Below, piece by piece: positions 15,825 to 24,899 of a stretch of DNA of 64,000 nt. This stretch comes from Acidobacteriaceae bacterium. Its GTDB lineage: Bacteria; Acidobacteriota; Terriglobia; Terriglobales; Acidobacteriaceae. The notes under the pieces are model-generated. The model saw only the letters and a program-made list of their open reading frames with translations, made no database searches and was not told where the DNA came from. The translations under genes and the position numbers were made by a program. Every line of letters starts with the position of its first letter. Position 1 is the stretch's first letter. Location: the NCBI GenBank assembly GCA_027449965.1, contig DAIDKP010000026.1, positions 124,001-188,000 on the forward strand. Reading direction: 5' to 3'.

Positions 15825-15866
15825 CATGATAGTCGCGTCATGATAGCTGCGTCATGATAGCTGCGT
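15825..15866. repeat. three tandem copies of a 14-bp unit
   Basis: CATGATAGTCGCGT followed by two copies of CATGATAGCTGCGT runs from 15825 to 15866, in the leader of polX and about 30 bases ahead of its start. A 12-bp palindrome CGCGTATACGCG follows at 15892-15903. The pattern fits slipped-strand duplication; a regulatory role is not shown. Confidence 0.75.
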
Positions 15867-15992
15867 ACGGAACCAGTGCGCACAGAGTGAACGCGTATAC
15901 GCGCGTCAACGCTTGCAGTCACCTCGGATGGCTCGTTTCACTCTGACTGTCGCGTTGCGGCCAACAGGCAGGTGCAGCTCAGGAGTGTTTCG

Positions 15993-16247
15993 TCAGGCAG
16001 CTTCATCCTTGGACGATGCTTTATACCGGACAACCGCATCGGCCTGCGGCCCCTTTTCGCCCACGATGATGTCAAACTCAACCGCGTCGCCCTCTTTCAG
16101 CGTCTTGTAGCCGTCAACCTGAATCGCCGTGTAATGCACAAAGACATCGGGACCCTCTTCGCGACCGATGAAACCGAAGCCTTTCGCGTTGTTAAACCAC
16201 TTGACCGTGCCCTTATATTGCGCCACTGGTTCTGCACCATCCTTCAT
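15993..16247 (-). CDS. cold-shock-domain protein (CspA family)
   Basis: A small single-domain RNA/ssDNA chaperone. The five-strand OB-fold carries the RNP1 motif KGFGFIG and the RNP2 motif VFVHY, and the aromatic set on the binding face is complete. From ATG 16247 the product is 84 residues ([13 protein letters not shown]...). A GTG at 16226 would give 77 residues beginning at [10 protein letters not shown], which matches the family's usual N-terminus better, and AAGGA lies 13 bases before that GTG. The C-terminus has a short charged tail ([10 protein letters not shown]). The gene stands alone with 245 bases to the next gene upstream. Confidence 0.9.
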   Translation of the reverse strand: MKDGAEPVAQYKGTVKWFNNAKGFGFIGREEGPDVFVHYTAIQVDGYKTLKEGDAVEFDIIVGEKGPQADAVVRYKASSKDEAA

Positions 16248-16492
16248 CCGGTGATCGCGACAGACGAGCGAGCCGCTACACACTATGACGCAGAAAGCTG
16301 GAGAAAGGTTGATTCACATGGAAAACCGAATCTGGAAATGTCACTCGATTTCTGCTCAATGGCCACACGATTTTGTCGTGTGCACGGTCCGGTCGTGGAG
16401 TCTGTGGACGTTCCGGGTCGAGCCAGGCCGAGCCGGGTCCAGTCAGGCGAAGGGATGCCATCGAAACCGCGCACGCACGCCAGAGAAACGCG

Positions 16493-17218
16493 CTAGCCGC
16501 GGCGGGCCTTGGCTTTGAGTTGTTGTGCCAGCAACAGTGCGCCCACCAGTGTCTTTCCATCCAGAATCTTGCCTTTTTCGATGCGCTCCAGCAGATCGGA
16601 GAGTCGCACGAGACGAAAATCAATCTCTTCGTCTTCCTCCGGATGGGCGTCGCCAGGAATGAGTCCTTCGGCCAGAAAGATATACATGCCTTCGCCCAGA
16701 AATCCCGGACTGGGATAGTAGTAGACGAGCTTCTTCCAGCGGTGGGCGGCATAGCCGGTCTCTTCGGACAACTCTCTCTGCGCGCCATGCAGCGGGTCTT
16801 CGCCGGCATCCAGTTTGCCGGCCGGCAACTCCCACAATTCCTGCCCCGTGGCGTAGCGGTACTGCCGTTCCAGCACGATCCAGGGATCTTTCCTGTCCCG
16901 GGCCTTGCCCTTGCCATAGTCCACGGCCAGAATCACCACCGATCCGTTGTGACGGATCACGTCGCGCCACGCTTGCTTGCCGTTGGGTTCCACAATGTGA
17001 TCCCGATGAATGCGAAACAGCGGTCCCTGATAGGCAATCGTCGACTGGATCAGCTTTGCGCCTTTTTTGCCGGCATGTTTCTTCGCCGCTGTCTTCACGG
17101 CGGGCTTTGCGGTCGCCGTTTTGACCGAGGGCTTCTTTGCCGCAGCCTTTGATCTGGCTGCCGCAGCCGTCGGCTTGCTCTTCGCCGTTTTCGTTGTTGC
17201 TTTCGTCTTTGGATGCAT
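16493..17218 (-). CDS. Nudix hydrolase (ADP-ribose pyrophosphatase type) with histone-H1-like N-terminal tail
   Basis: The ATG at 17218 has GAGG eight bases upstream; a longer frame to 17392 lacks a site. The product is 241 residues. Residues 1-57 are almost entirely Lys, Ala, Thr and Pro (KTKATTKTAKSK, AKKPSVKTATAKP, KHAGKKGAK), like histone H1 or AlgP tails. The rest (58-241) is a NudF-type domain with the complete Nudix box G-x5-E-x7-REUSEETG (GKLDAGEDPLHGAQRELSEE) that hydrolyses ADP-ribose or related nucleoside diphosphates. The tail is not part of the standard enzyme and suggests nucleic-acid or nucleoid association. Alternatively it is a low-complexity expansion with no function. Confidence 0.88.
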   Translation of the reverse strand: MHPKTKATTKTAKSKPTAAAARSKAAAKKPSVKTATAKPAVKTAAKKHAGKKGAKLIQSTIAYQGPLFRIHRDHIVEPNGKQAWRDVIRHNGSVVILAVDYGKGKARDRKDPWIVLERQYRYATGQELWELPAGKLDAGEDPLHGAQRELSEETGYAAHRWKKLVYYYPSPGFLGEGMYIFLAEGLIPGDAHPEEDEEIDFRLVRLSDLLERIEKGKILDGKTLVGALLLAQQLKAKARRG

Positions 17219-17240
17219 CGGGCAAACCTCGTCAAAAACG

Positions 17241-17276
17241 TTGTCCGGGCCTCGTCCAGCTTTGTCCGGGCCTCGT
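17241..17276. repeat. 15-bp direct repeat upstream of the Nudix gene
   Basis: TTGTCCGGGCCTCGT occurs at 17241-17255 and 17262-17276, 23 bases upstream of the Nudix start, on the upstream side of its ribosome binding site. It could be a regulator site or a duplication. Confidence 0.5.
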
Positions 17277-17487
17277 GTGGAAAACCTTCCTTCCCTACGG
17301 TAACACCGGCTTTCATGTTTCGCTGGGTTTGGCGGATTCTCCAGGTCTGGCGCGCCTGCCGCTGCATCCGCAGTCCCTGTTCCGGCATCCAATGCGGGGG
17401 TTTGCAGGACATGGCTGCGCTTACGTCTGTAAACTCAGTACGAAACGCCAGCAGCGTGCATCCCTGAGAGTGAAGAGACCCTGAGCC

Positions 17488-19143
17488 TTGAAAACGGAAT
17501 GTTTGTCCCCGGCCACTCTGCCGGGATCCCAGCGCATCTTTCTGGATTTTTGCAGCCGTCGCGCCTCCGTGGCTTCATGCCCTGAACCCGATGCTCCGTC
17601 TCCGCTTGCCGGCTGGTACGCGGATTGGAATCCCGCGCTCCCGCCAGCTTCCCGCTCCTCGATCACACCCTCCATGCTTGCGCTGCTTGCCGCGCAGAAT
17701 CCTGAACCGGAACTGCAGGCGGCTCTTGATCGACTGCGCCACGGCGCGCGCACCGTTGTGACCGGGCAGCAGGTGGGTCTCTTTGGCGGAACCGCGCTCA
17801 TCCCGTACAAAGCGGCCACAGCCATCGCTCACGCCGCTGAGGCTACGCGGCACGGCACCCTTCACCAGCCCATCTTCTGGCTGGCCACGGAAGATCATGA
17901 CTTTGCCGAGATCGATCATCTCGTCCTGCCCGACCGCCGCGAGCTGGTCAGGCTTCACTACCAGGCAGCGCCGGAGCATCCTGTTCCCGTGGGCGGCATC
18001 GTGCTCACCGAGGCCATTCTGCCGCTGGTCGAGCAGGCGCAATCGCTGCTTGCCTGGTCCGAGTCGGCGGAGTGGCTGGCCGACGCCTATCGTCCCGGCG
18101 TCACGCTGGCTGCGGCCTTCCGCAGCTTCTATGCGCGCGCCTTTGCGCGGCACGGATTGCTGATTCTCGATCCCTCCGGACGTGAAGCGCATCGGGAAGG
18201 CGCTCCGGTATTGCGCGCAGCCATCGAGCGAGCCGACGAGTTGCACCAGGCCCTGCTGGTGCGTAACCGCGAACTGGAAGCGGCCGGATACCATGCGCAG
18301 GTGGCCGTCGGCGAGCGCTCCAGCCTGCTTTTCCTCATCGACTCCGTGACGGGCGCACGGATGGCTCTGCGCCGCATCGCCGCCAGTGCGGGGCCGGCCA
18401 GCGGCTTCTGGCAAGCCGGACGCCTGACGCTGACCACGGCTGAACTGCTGGCCATTCTGGACTCCGAGCCGGAGCGAATCTCGCCCTCCGCTTTGCTGCG
18501 GCCCGTCTTTCAGGATTTCATCCTGCCCAACTCCGCCTACGTGGGCGGCCCGGCAGAGATTGCCTATTTTGCGCAGACGAGTGTGCTCTTTGAGAAGATT
18601 CTGGGCCGCATCACGCCCATTCTGCCGCGCCTTTCGGCGACCGTGATCGATGCTTCGACGGCGGCCCTGCTCGCTCGGTATGACCTTGCTCCGGAGCGCG
18701 TGATCGGCGCAGACCCGGATGCCCTCACGCAGTCTCTTGCCGCGCGCTCCATGTCCATCGAGACCAAACAAAAACTGGCTGCCGCGGGCAACGCGCTGGA
18801 TGGCGAACTGACCGCGCTGACCGAACATCTGACTGCGCTGGATGCCAACCTGGGCCGCTCTGCCAATATCTCGGCCAGCAAGATGCGCTATCAGATGAAC
18901 CGCCTGCGGCGCATGGCGGCCAACTTTCAGTTGCAGCGCGAAGGCTCGATTGCGCGAGACGCCGGAGCGATCTGTCGCAGCATCTCTCCCAACCGCGTGC
19001 CGCAGGAGCGCCTGATGGCTGCGGCAACGTTGTTTTCACTGGCCGGCGTTGAGTTTGTCGATCGACTGGTGCGCGAAGCCGCCGATGCGCATTCACAACA
19101 CAATCCAGATCGCAATTCAGGGCACAGACTGCTTTGGCTATAA
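17488..19143 (+). CDS. bshC: bacillithiol synthase BshC (cysteine-adding enzyme)
   Basis: A 551-residue member of the BshC family, which adds cysteine to GlcN-malate in the last step of bacillithiol synthesis in the cytoplasm. The hallmark segments are VVTGQQVGLFGG (about residues 89-100), QPIFWLATEDHDFAEID (about 130-146) and SAYVGGPAEIAYFAQ (about 350). The C-terminal coiled coil (about 440-490) is present. The start is a TTG: an in-frame stop lies six bases upstream and no ATG occurs until residue 62, which would cut into the conserved N-terminus (IFLDFC). GAGAGTGAAGAG is the likely binding site. The downstream esterase gene is 35 bases away. A bacilliredoxin gene at 42570-42995 supports a working bacillithiol system. 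Confidence 0.9.
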   Translation: MKTECLSPATLPGSQRIFLDFCSRRASVASCPEPDAPSPLAGWYADWNPALPPASRSSITPSMLALLAAQNPEPELQAALDRLRHGARTVVTGQQVGLFGGTALIPYKAATAIAHAAEATRHGTLHQPIFWLATEDHDFAEIDHLVLPDRRELVRLHYQAAPEHPVPVGGIVLTEAILPLVEQAQSLLAWSESAEWLADAYRPGVTLAAAFRSFYARAFARHGLLILDPSGREAHREGAPVLRAAIERADELHQALLVRNRELEAAGYHAQVAVGERSSLLFLIDSVTGARMALRRIAASAGPASGFWQAGRLTLTTAELLAILDSEPERISPSALLRPVFQDFILPNSAYVGGPAEIAYFAQTSVLFEKILGRITPILPRLSATVIDASTAALLARYDLAPERVIGADPDALTQSLAARSMSIETKQKLAAAGNALDGELTALTEHLTALDANLGRSANISASKMRYQMNRLRRMAANFQLQREGSIARDAGAICRSISPNRVPQERLMAAATLFSLAGVEFVDRLVREAADAHSQHNPDRNSGHRLLWL

Positions 19144-19178
19144 TCGGCTGCGCAAGCTTTCCTTTGCTGGAGGAACTC

Positions 19179-20114
19179 ATGAACTCTGCTCTTCGCTGCA
19201 TTCGTCTGCCATTTCTTATCGTTCTGCTTGGCTGCATCACCGCGCCGCTCGTGCGCGCCGCCTGTCCGGAGCTGGAGACGCACAGCCAGTATCTCGGCAT
19301 CAGCACGGTGCGGCTTTGGGAAGGGAATGCACCACAGGCGAAGGGCGACACCTGCGACGATATTCCGTTCCTGACCGTCTTCAAGCCGCAGTACGCGCGC
19401 CCGAATGGAAACGCAGTGATTGTGATGCCGGGCGGGGCGTATCTGGGCCTGGCCTCCATTCTGGAGGGGCGCGAGGTGGCCGACTGGTTCACAGCGCGTG
19501 GCTTCACGGCTTTTGTGCTGCATTATCGCCTGGGGAAAAACTATCTGCTGCCGGTGCCGCTCTTCGATGCGCGCCGCGCCGTTCAAATGGTGCGCGCCGA
19601 CGCAGCCACGTACAAGATCGCGCCTGACCACATCGCCGTCATCGGCTTCTCTGCCGGCGGACATCTGGCCGCGCTTTCTGCCACGCAGTTTGTTGCAGGC
19701 GATGCCACGGCAACCGACCCGATCAGCCAGGTTTCCAGTCGTCCGGACGCGCTCATTGTTGGCTACGGCTGGCTGGGCGGCGTGACGCCCGACACCTCGC
19801 ACCTCACCTATTGCAAGCTGATGGACGTGATGGATCGCTGCGCCGAGCTGCAAAAAGAGTTCACGCCCGCGCTGTTCGTCACAGCGCAGACCCCGCCCAC
19901 GTTTCTCTATCACACGACGGAAGACAAAACCGTTCCCGTGCAGCAGGCGCTTGGTTTCTATCAGGCGCTGCTGGATGCGCATGTCTCGGTGGAGATGCAC
20001 ATCTTTGCTCACGGTGGGCACGGCAGCGGGCTGGGCAAAGGCAACCCGGCTCTGGATCAATGGACGGTGTTGCTGGAGACCTGGCTGCGCGGCCTGGGAT
20101 GGCTGCCGCAATAG
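19179..20114 (+). CDS. secreted alpha/beta-hydrolase, esterase (BD-FAE-like)
   Basis: ATG 19179 is preceded by GGAGGA with a four-base spacer and opens a signal peptide cleaved near VRA (residue 28). The mature 283-residue protein has the oxyanion motif MPGGAY, the nucleophile elbow GFSAGGH (Ser near residue 160), the acid Asp in TEDKTVP and the catalytic His in AHGGHG. This is the layout of acetyl-xylan or feruloyl esterases and related endo-1,4-beta-xylanase-annotated hydrolases. A role in removing acyl groups from plant polysaccharide fits the xylan-related genes elsewhere in the window, but the substrate is not proven. It follows bshC by 35 bases without a functional link. Confidence 0.8.
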   Translation: MNSALRCIRLPFLIVLLGCITAPLVRAACPELETHSQYLGISTVRLWEGNAPQAKGDTCDDIPFLTVFKPQYARPNGNAVIVMPGGAYLGLASILEGREVADWFTARGFTAFVLHYRLGKNYLLPVPLFDARRAVQMVRADAATYKIAPDHIAVIGFSAGGHLAALSATQFVAGDATATDPISQVSSRPDALIVGYGWLGGVTPDTSHLTYCKLMDVMDRCAELQKEFTPALFVTAQTPPTFLYHTTEDKTVPVQQALGFYQALLDAHVSVEMHIFAHGGHGSGLGKGNPALDQWTVLLETWLRGLGWLPQ

Positions 20115-20185
20115 CGCGTTTCCCGCTCACGGTGTTTGATCCCGATGGAGTAACGGGCGGGTCCGCAACGCGATCAGCGAAGTGC

Positions 20186-21439
20186 TCAGCGATACAGAAT
20201 CATCCGCCTTCGCAGCATGTCGAGTGCCTTTTGCGTTGCCCACTGACGCACTTTCTGCCGATCCCCGCGAAAGTTGTTTTCGCTGTACTCGGTCCCATGC
20301 GCGTCGCTGAGGGCAATGTAGACGCGCCCCACGGGTTTCTCGTCACTTCCACCGCCCGGCCCTGCAACTCCGGTGATGCCCACGCCAAACGTGGCTCCGG
20401 TATGGCGGCGGATGCCATCGGCCATCGCTTCCGCCACCGGTGCGCTCACCGCGCCGTGCTCGGCCAGCAGCTCCGGCGCAACTCCGCAGAAGGCCGTCTT
20501 CAGCGCGTCGGAGTAGACCAGAGCACCGCCCAGAAACGAGCGTGAGCTGCCGCTGACGGAGGTGATGCGCTCTCCCAACATGCCACCGGTGCAGCTCTCG
20601 GCAACCGCCAGCGTAGCCTGCTTCAGTTCCAGATAGTAGAGGACAATCTGTTCCAGCGTCTCGCCCTGCGAGGCAAACACATACTCGTCCAGCGCTTCTT
20701 CCATTTTTCCCGCCAGCTCATCCACGCGCGCCTGCGCCGCTTCCCGCGTCGCCCTGGCACACGCAAGCTGAAGCTGAATCTCGCAGTTGCCGGCCAGAAT
20801 CGTCGTCTCCACATCCGGATAGGTGGAGTAGATCGGCGCCAGCAAAGCATCGGCGCTCGATTCGCCAATCATTGTCGCCTTCAGCGTGCGTCGGGCAATG
20901 TGTCGCACCGGAATCACCTCGCGCAGGCGGGGCAGGCATTGCTCTTCAAACAGCGGCCTGCACTCGCCCGGCGGGCCGGGAATCAGCATCACCAATTTGC
21001 GAAATCCTTCAAAGGCTGTATCCAGCCATTGGCCGGGTGCAGTGCCGTTCGGGTTGGGCAAAACCACGGCGCCTTCGATGACGTCGGCCTGCTTCAGGTT
21101 GTTGTCGGTCATGGTCATGCGCCGCGCGGCAAAGCGCGCGCTGAGCGCTGCCACCAGGCTGCCGTCTCGTCGCAGACCCATCTCCAGCGCTTCGGCGACG
21201 GCCTCACGGCTCAGGTCGTCTTCGGTCGGCCCCAGCCCGCCCATGACGATCAAAATATCCGTCCGCCCCAGCGCCGTGCGCACGGCGCCTGCCAGATCTG
21301 CCCTGCGATCGCCGACAATCGTCTTGAATCGGACGGAGACGCCCACTGCATTCAGTTCTTCGGTCAGAAAGAGCGAGTTGGTATCCTGCCGCCAGGGGGT
21401 CAGCAACTCCGAACCCACCGCGATGATTTCACAGTTCAT
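20186..21439 (-). CDS. cinA: CinA-like protein (nicotinamide-nucleotide amidohydrolase)
   Basis: A 417-residue two-domain CinA. The N-terminal MoCF-like domain (about 1-170) has EIIAVGSELL and MGGLGPTEDD and hydrolyses ADP-ribose-type pyrophosphates in studied homologues. The C-terminal domain (about 260-415) has the NMN deamidase signature AVAESCTGGMLG and GITGVAGPGGGSDEKPVG. It recycles pyridine nucleotides and is competence-linked in some bacteria; dprA in this window is another competence-associated gene. The gene is the last of the leftward series from rimO and converges on the esterase gene. Confidence 0.93.
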   Translation of the reverse strand: MNCEIIAVGSELLTPWRQDTNSLFLTEELNAVGVSVRFKTIVGDRRADLAGAVRTALGRTDILIVMGGLGPTEDDLSREAVAEALEMGLRRDGSLVAALSARFAARRMTMTDNNLKQADVIEGAVVLPNPNGTAPGQWLDTAFEGFRKLVMLIPGPPGECRPLFEEQCLPRLREVIPVRHIARRTLKATMIGESSADALLAPIYSTYPDVETTILAGNCEIQLQLACARATREAAQARVDELAGKMEEALDEYVFASQGETLEQIVLYYLELKQATLAVAESCTGGMLGERITSVSGSSRSFLGGALVYSDALKTAFCGVAPELLAEHGAVSAPVAEAMADGIRRHTGATFGVGITGVAGPGGGSDEKPVGRVYIALSDAHGTEYSENNFRGDRQKVRQWATQKALDMLRRRMILYR

Positions 21440-21489
21440 CGTTCATCCCTTGTCACGCGCTGCCCGTCCAGAGTACCCATTGCGTGCGC

Positions 21490-22539
21490 TTACTCTGAGG
21501 CGCTGCTCACGCCAAGCTCCACTTCATACACCGCATCATTCGTCGTCAGAATCGTCGATCCAAGCGGCGAAAACGCCACGCCGACCACCGAGTGGCCAGC
21601 CACCACAATCTCCGCGTGACCCTCCGCATCGATTCGCACCAACCCGCGTTGCCCAGCCAGCGAAGCGGTGACGTACACATGGGACTCGGCATCGACGGCC
21701 AGCCCCTGCGGCCGCCCCAGTCCCTTGTACCACGAGCGCACTGCGCCATCGCGGTCAATCGCCCACACCGAGTCATGCGAGGTCAGTGTCGGGGCGGTCA
21801 CAAAGAGCGTTCCATCCGGTCCTGTCGCCAGGTGATACGCCGCCACACTCGGCTCCAGGGTGGCAAAGACAAAGACCTTCTTGTCTCGTTCACTGTGCCC
21901 CTGCGCAATCTTGAAGATGGTTCCGGAGCGATCACCCACAAACAGATTGCCGTCGTCGTCAAAGGCGATTCCGGTAGCCACGCCCATGCCGTCAGCATAG
22001 GTGACCGCATCGCCGCCCGCGTCAATGCGATAGATCGTGCCTTCGGCGCGCGAAGACACAAACAGGTCGCCGTCGGGATGAATCGCCAGCCCTGTCGCAT
22101 TCAAAATGCCGCTGACAAACGGCGTTCCTTCGCCATCCGGGCTGATGCGAACGATGGACACGGGTGTCTGCTTGCCGCGCGGCCCGGAGATCGTGGTGTA
22201 GATCATTCCGGAGCGGCTCACCACCGGACTCGTCACCGGATGAAGCCCATCGGAGAGCAGCCGGGCCACAATCATCGGAATGGGATTGCTGCGCTCGCCA
22301 TCGCGCAGTACCTCCAGCATCCCGGTTCGCGCCTGTTCGGGCATCCGGACTACGATGCGATCGGCGCGACACATGACCAGTTGCGCTTCCTGGCCATTCG
22401 TCATCACCGTCGGCAGATGGGATGCCGTTGCTCCCAGCGAAGCGCCCAGTAATGCGATCTCCGCTCCGGGCATCGCCACGGGGGGAAACACCTGTTCAAT
22501 CGTTGGATGGCTTGGCAAGTGTGTGTGTGCAGTTGGCAT
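21490..22539 (-). CDS. NHL/SMP-30-type beta-propeller protein with N-terminal IPT/TIG-like domain
   Basis: ATG 22539 is chosen because it lies 20 bases after the pgpA stop; an upstream start would overlap pgpA. The 349-residue product begins with an Ig-like IPT/TIG-type domain (about 12-92; IEQVFPPVAMPGAEIALLG). A six-bladed propeller follows, with repeated GLAIHPDGDLFVSS, GIAFDDDGNLFVGD, LATGPDGTLFVT and GLAVDAESHVYVT units. There is no signal peptide, so it may be cytoplasmic. Its enzymatic or binding role is not evident; SMP-30 gluconolactonase metal ligands are not all visible. It sits between pgpA and cinA in one direction and is probably cotranscribed. Confidence 0.75.
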   Translation of the reverse strand: MPTAHTHLPSHPTIEQVFPPVAMPGAEIALLGASLGATASHLPTVMTNGQEAQLVMCRADRIVVRMPEQARTGMLEVLRDGERSNPIPMIVARLLSDGLHPVTSPVVSRSGMIYTTISGPRGKQTPVSIVRISPDGEGTPFVSGILNATGLAIHPDGDLFVSSRAEGTIYRIDAGGDAVTYADGMGVATGIAFDDDGNLFVGDRSGTIFKIAQGHSERDKKVFVFATLEPSVAAYHLATGPDGTLFVTAPTLTSHDSVWAIDRDGAVRSWYKGLGRPQGLAVDAESHVYVTASLAGQRGLVRIDAEGHAEIVVAGHSVVGVAFSPLGSTILTTNDAVYEVELGVSSASE

Positions 22540-22559
22540 GGCGTCTCGTCTTCCCCGTG

Positions 22560-23084
22560 TCAGCGAATCCAGTGCATCAGCACGAGAACGCAAATCCCAG
22601 CATACAGCCCGGCTGCAAGGTCATCGCATACGATTCCCCAACCCTCGGGCAGTTTTTCCAGTTGATGAACAGGAAACGGTTTCCACACATCGAATATGCG
22701 AAAGAAGATCAGCGCCGCGAGAATCGCTTTCCACCCCGGATGCGAGGCTGCCGGCAGCAGCGCAATCCACATTCCGGCAACCTCATCGATCACCACAAAA
22801 CCCGGATCCTTGCTTCCGCTTTCGCGCGCGGCGACGGTGGCCGCCGGAATGCCCGCGGCCACCGTCGCCACCAGCGCCATCAGCGTGCCCGCCAGCAGCG
22901 GCGCAGCCGTCGGATGGAGCAGCGCCACCAGCGCCGCATACACGCCAGCCGTCGCCACCGATCCCCATGTGCCCGGTCCAGGACGCAGAAATCCGGCTCC
23001 GCAAAATGTCGCCACCGCCCACGCCCATCCGGTTGCATCCATCGCGCGCAGGTCGCGCAGCTTCACTCGTCCGCCGTCATTCAC
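22560..23084 (-). CDS. pgpA: phosphatidylglycerophosphatase A
   Basis: A 174-residue integral membrane phosphatase that dephosphorylates PGP to phosphatidylglycerol. The active-site motifs GPGTWGS and DEVAGMW, plus FFRIFDVWKPFP, are those of the PgpA family, and four hydrophobic segments span the protein. The start overlaps the yacG stop by eight bases, indicating coupled translation. It is followed after 20 bases by the propeller gene. Confidence 0.93.
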   Translation of the reverse strand: MNDGGRVKLRDLRAMDATGWAWAVATFCGAGFLRPGPGTWGSVATAGVYAALVALLHPTAAPLLAGTLMALVATVAAGIPAATVAARESGSKDPGFVVIDEVAGMWIALLPAASHPGWKAILAALIFFRIFDVWKPFPVHQLEKLPEGWGIVCDDLAAGLYAGICVLVLMHWIR

Positions 23085-23286
23085 GCTCGTTTCCTTCCAG
23101 TCCTTCCAGCAGATCCGGGTCCATCACCGGCGAACTGATCCGATAGACACCCATCGACCACTTGCCCAGATCAATCTTTCGGCAGCGGTCGCTGCAAAAT
23201 GGAAAATCCTCGCTCTTTACGGTCACGCGCTCGCCGCAGGTTGGGCAGCGCAACATCTTTGCAGTACTCTTCTTGGCTTCTGTCAT
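23077..23286 (-). CDS. yacG: YacG-like zinc-ribbon protein (DNA gyrase inhibitor family)
   Basis: From ATG 23286 (GAGG five bases upstream) a 69-residue protein is made with the C-x2-C-x15-C-x3-C zinc ribbon (CPTCGE, FCSDRCRK) followed by IDLGKWSMGVYRI, the YacG/DUF329 signature. E. coli YacG binds GyrB and inhibits gyrase. A longer in-frame upstream segment has no site and is not included. The gene overlaps pgpA by eight bases and follows rimO by 50 bases. Confidence 0.9.
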   Translation of the reverse strand: MTEAKKSTAKMLRCPTCGERVTVKSEDFPFCSDRCRKIDLGKWSMGVYRISSPVMDPDLLEGLEGNERE

Positions 23287-23336
23287 CGCCTCGATTCCTG
23301 TTTCGTCGAAGATTGCCCGGGTCTGCCGCCGCTTGC

Positions 23337-24815
23337 TCAGGCAACAATGCGTGCCACCACGTCGTAGTGGTGCGATTCGGTAATTTCGCACTCATAGAAA
23401 TCGCCCGGCTTCAGCGTTTCGTGCGGACCAAAATCATTGATGAGCACCTTGCCGTCGATCTCTGGCGCATGCAGCAGCGTGCGCCCCTGCCACAGCAGGT
23501 CAGATTCGTCGCTTACGCCCTCCACCAGCAGGCGCATCCGGCGACCGACCCACTTGGCCTGCCGTTCAGCGCTGATCGCCTGCTGCACCTTCATCAGCCG
23601 TCGGCGTCGCGCCTCGATGGTGCGTTTCGGCACCTTCGCTTCCAGCCGGTGCGCCGCCGAACCCTCCTCATCGGAGTAGCTGAAGGCTCCCATCCAGTCC
23701 AGCTTTGCCGCCCGCACAAACGCTTCCAGTTCGGCAAACTCTTCCGCCGTCTCGCCCGGAAATCCCACAATAAACGTGGTGCGCACCACGAGGTCCGGAA
23801 CGATGCGTCGCGCCTTTTCGATCATCCGCAGAAAGATTTCGCCGCTTCCACCGCGCTTCATCCGTTTCAGCACGCTGGCCGAAGCATGTTGCAGCGGCAC
23901 GTCCAGATACTTGGCAATGTTGTCGTGCCGCGCAATCGTCTCCAGCAGCCGGGCGGTCACCTTGTTGGGATAGGCGTAGAGAAAACGCAGCCACGTCAGG
24001 CCCTCGATGCGCGCCAGCGCATCCAGCAGGTCAGCCAGGCCATCCTTCATGCCCAGATCTTCGCCATAGCAGGTGGTGTCCTGGCCAATCAGCGTAATCT
24101 CGCGCACACCCTGTCGCACCAGTTGCTCGGCCTCGGCCACCACCGAGGCAAACCGCCGCGAGCGAAACTTGCCGCGAAGCTGCGGAATGATGCAGAAACC
24201 GCAGGGATGGTCGCAGCCCTCGGCAATCTTGATGTAAGCCGAGGAGCGCGGCGTCGTCAGCAGCCGCGGCGTCTCGTCGTTGTAAAGATAGTTGGGCAGC
24301 GCGGCAATCGCGCCGATCCACTCCGCGCGATCAAAACGCCCCTGCTGCTCGCGCAGATTTCCTTCCGGCCTGCTGTGCGTGCTCACAGCGCTCGGCACGC
24401 GCTCAATCAGCTCCGATTGCGAGAGAATCGGAAACAGCGTGTCCTTCTTAGGTTTCGGCGTCAGCCCGGCAGCCGCCAGAATCGCGTCCAGTTCGCCGGT
24501 GCCGACGACCGCATCGACTTCGGGAATGTTCTTCTGAATCTCGTCGCGATATCGCTCCACCAGGCATCCGGCCACGATCACGCGCTTCGCCGTCCCGGCC
24601 GTCTTGTGCCGCACCATCTCCAGAATCGTATCGACGGATTCCTGCTTGGCCGAATCGATGAACGAGCAGGTATTGACCACCAGCACCTCGGCCTCTTCCG
24701 GCGCATGGGTCAACTGCGCTCCAGCCTGGTCCAGCATTCCCATCATCACTTCGGAGTCCACCAGATTCTTTGGGCATCCGAGGGAGACGAAGCCGATCCG
24801 CGGTCCTGTTTTCAT
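23337..24815 (-). CDS. rimO: ribosomal protein S12 methylthiotransferase RimO
   Basis: A 492-residue radical-SAM methylthiotransferase that modifies Asp88 of ribosomal protein S12. The N-terminal UPF0004 domain has cysteines in SLGCPKN, VNTCSF and VAGCLV for one 4Fe-4S cluster. The radical-SAM cluster motif is CDHPCGFC (about residues 201-208), and a TRAM domain ends the protein. A Ser/Arg-rich insert (about 128-175) between the two halves is longer than in E. coli RimO. ATG 24815 is chosen because MKTGPRIGFVSLGC fits the family start; no clear ribosome binding site precedes it. It is the first gene of the leftward set rimO-yacG-pgpA-propeller-cinA and diverges from the SRP RNA gene. Confidence 0.93.
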   Translation of the reverse strand: MKTGPRIGFVSLGCPKNLVDSEVMMGMLDQAGAQLTHAPEEAEVLVVNTCSFIDSAKQESVDTILEMVRHKTAGTAKRVIVAGCLVERYRDEIQKNIPEVDAVVGTGELDAILAAAGLTPKPKKDTLFPILSQSELIERVPSAVSTHSRPEGNLREQQGRFDRAEWIGAIAALPNYLYNDETPRLLTTPRSSAYIKIAEGCDHPCGFCIIPQLRGKFRSRRFASVVAEAEQLVRQGVREITLIGQDTTCYGEDLGMKDGLADLLDALARIEGLTWLRFLYAYPNKVTARLLETIARHDNIAKYLDVPLQHASASVLKRMKRGGSGEIFLRMIEKARRIVPDLVVRTTFIVGFPGETAEEFAELEAFVRAAKLDWMGAFSYSDEEGSAAHRLEAKVPKRTIEARRRRLMKVQQAISAERQAKWVGRRMRLLVEGVSDESDLLWQGRTLLHAPEIDGKVLINDFGPHETLKPGDFYECEITESHHYDVVARIVA

Positions 24816-24899
24816 TGCAGTGTTGGTCACTTGCTTATTGTAATCTTTGCGCGACTCAGCAGGTGGGAAAGCGCTTAGCCGGAGTGGTATGATCAATCA

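Noticed and set aside
14099-15829. 576-codon frame opposite polX
   Set aside because: Antisense shadow; PolX carries all catalytic motifs on the minus strand.
15892-15903. palindrome CGCGTATACGCG as regulator site
   Set aside because: Only 12 bp, GC-rich and single-copy in view; chance occurrence is likely in such DNA.
23199-24878. 559-codon frame opposite rimO
   Set aside because: Shadow of rimO, whose radical-SAM motifs are clear.
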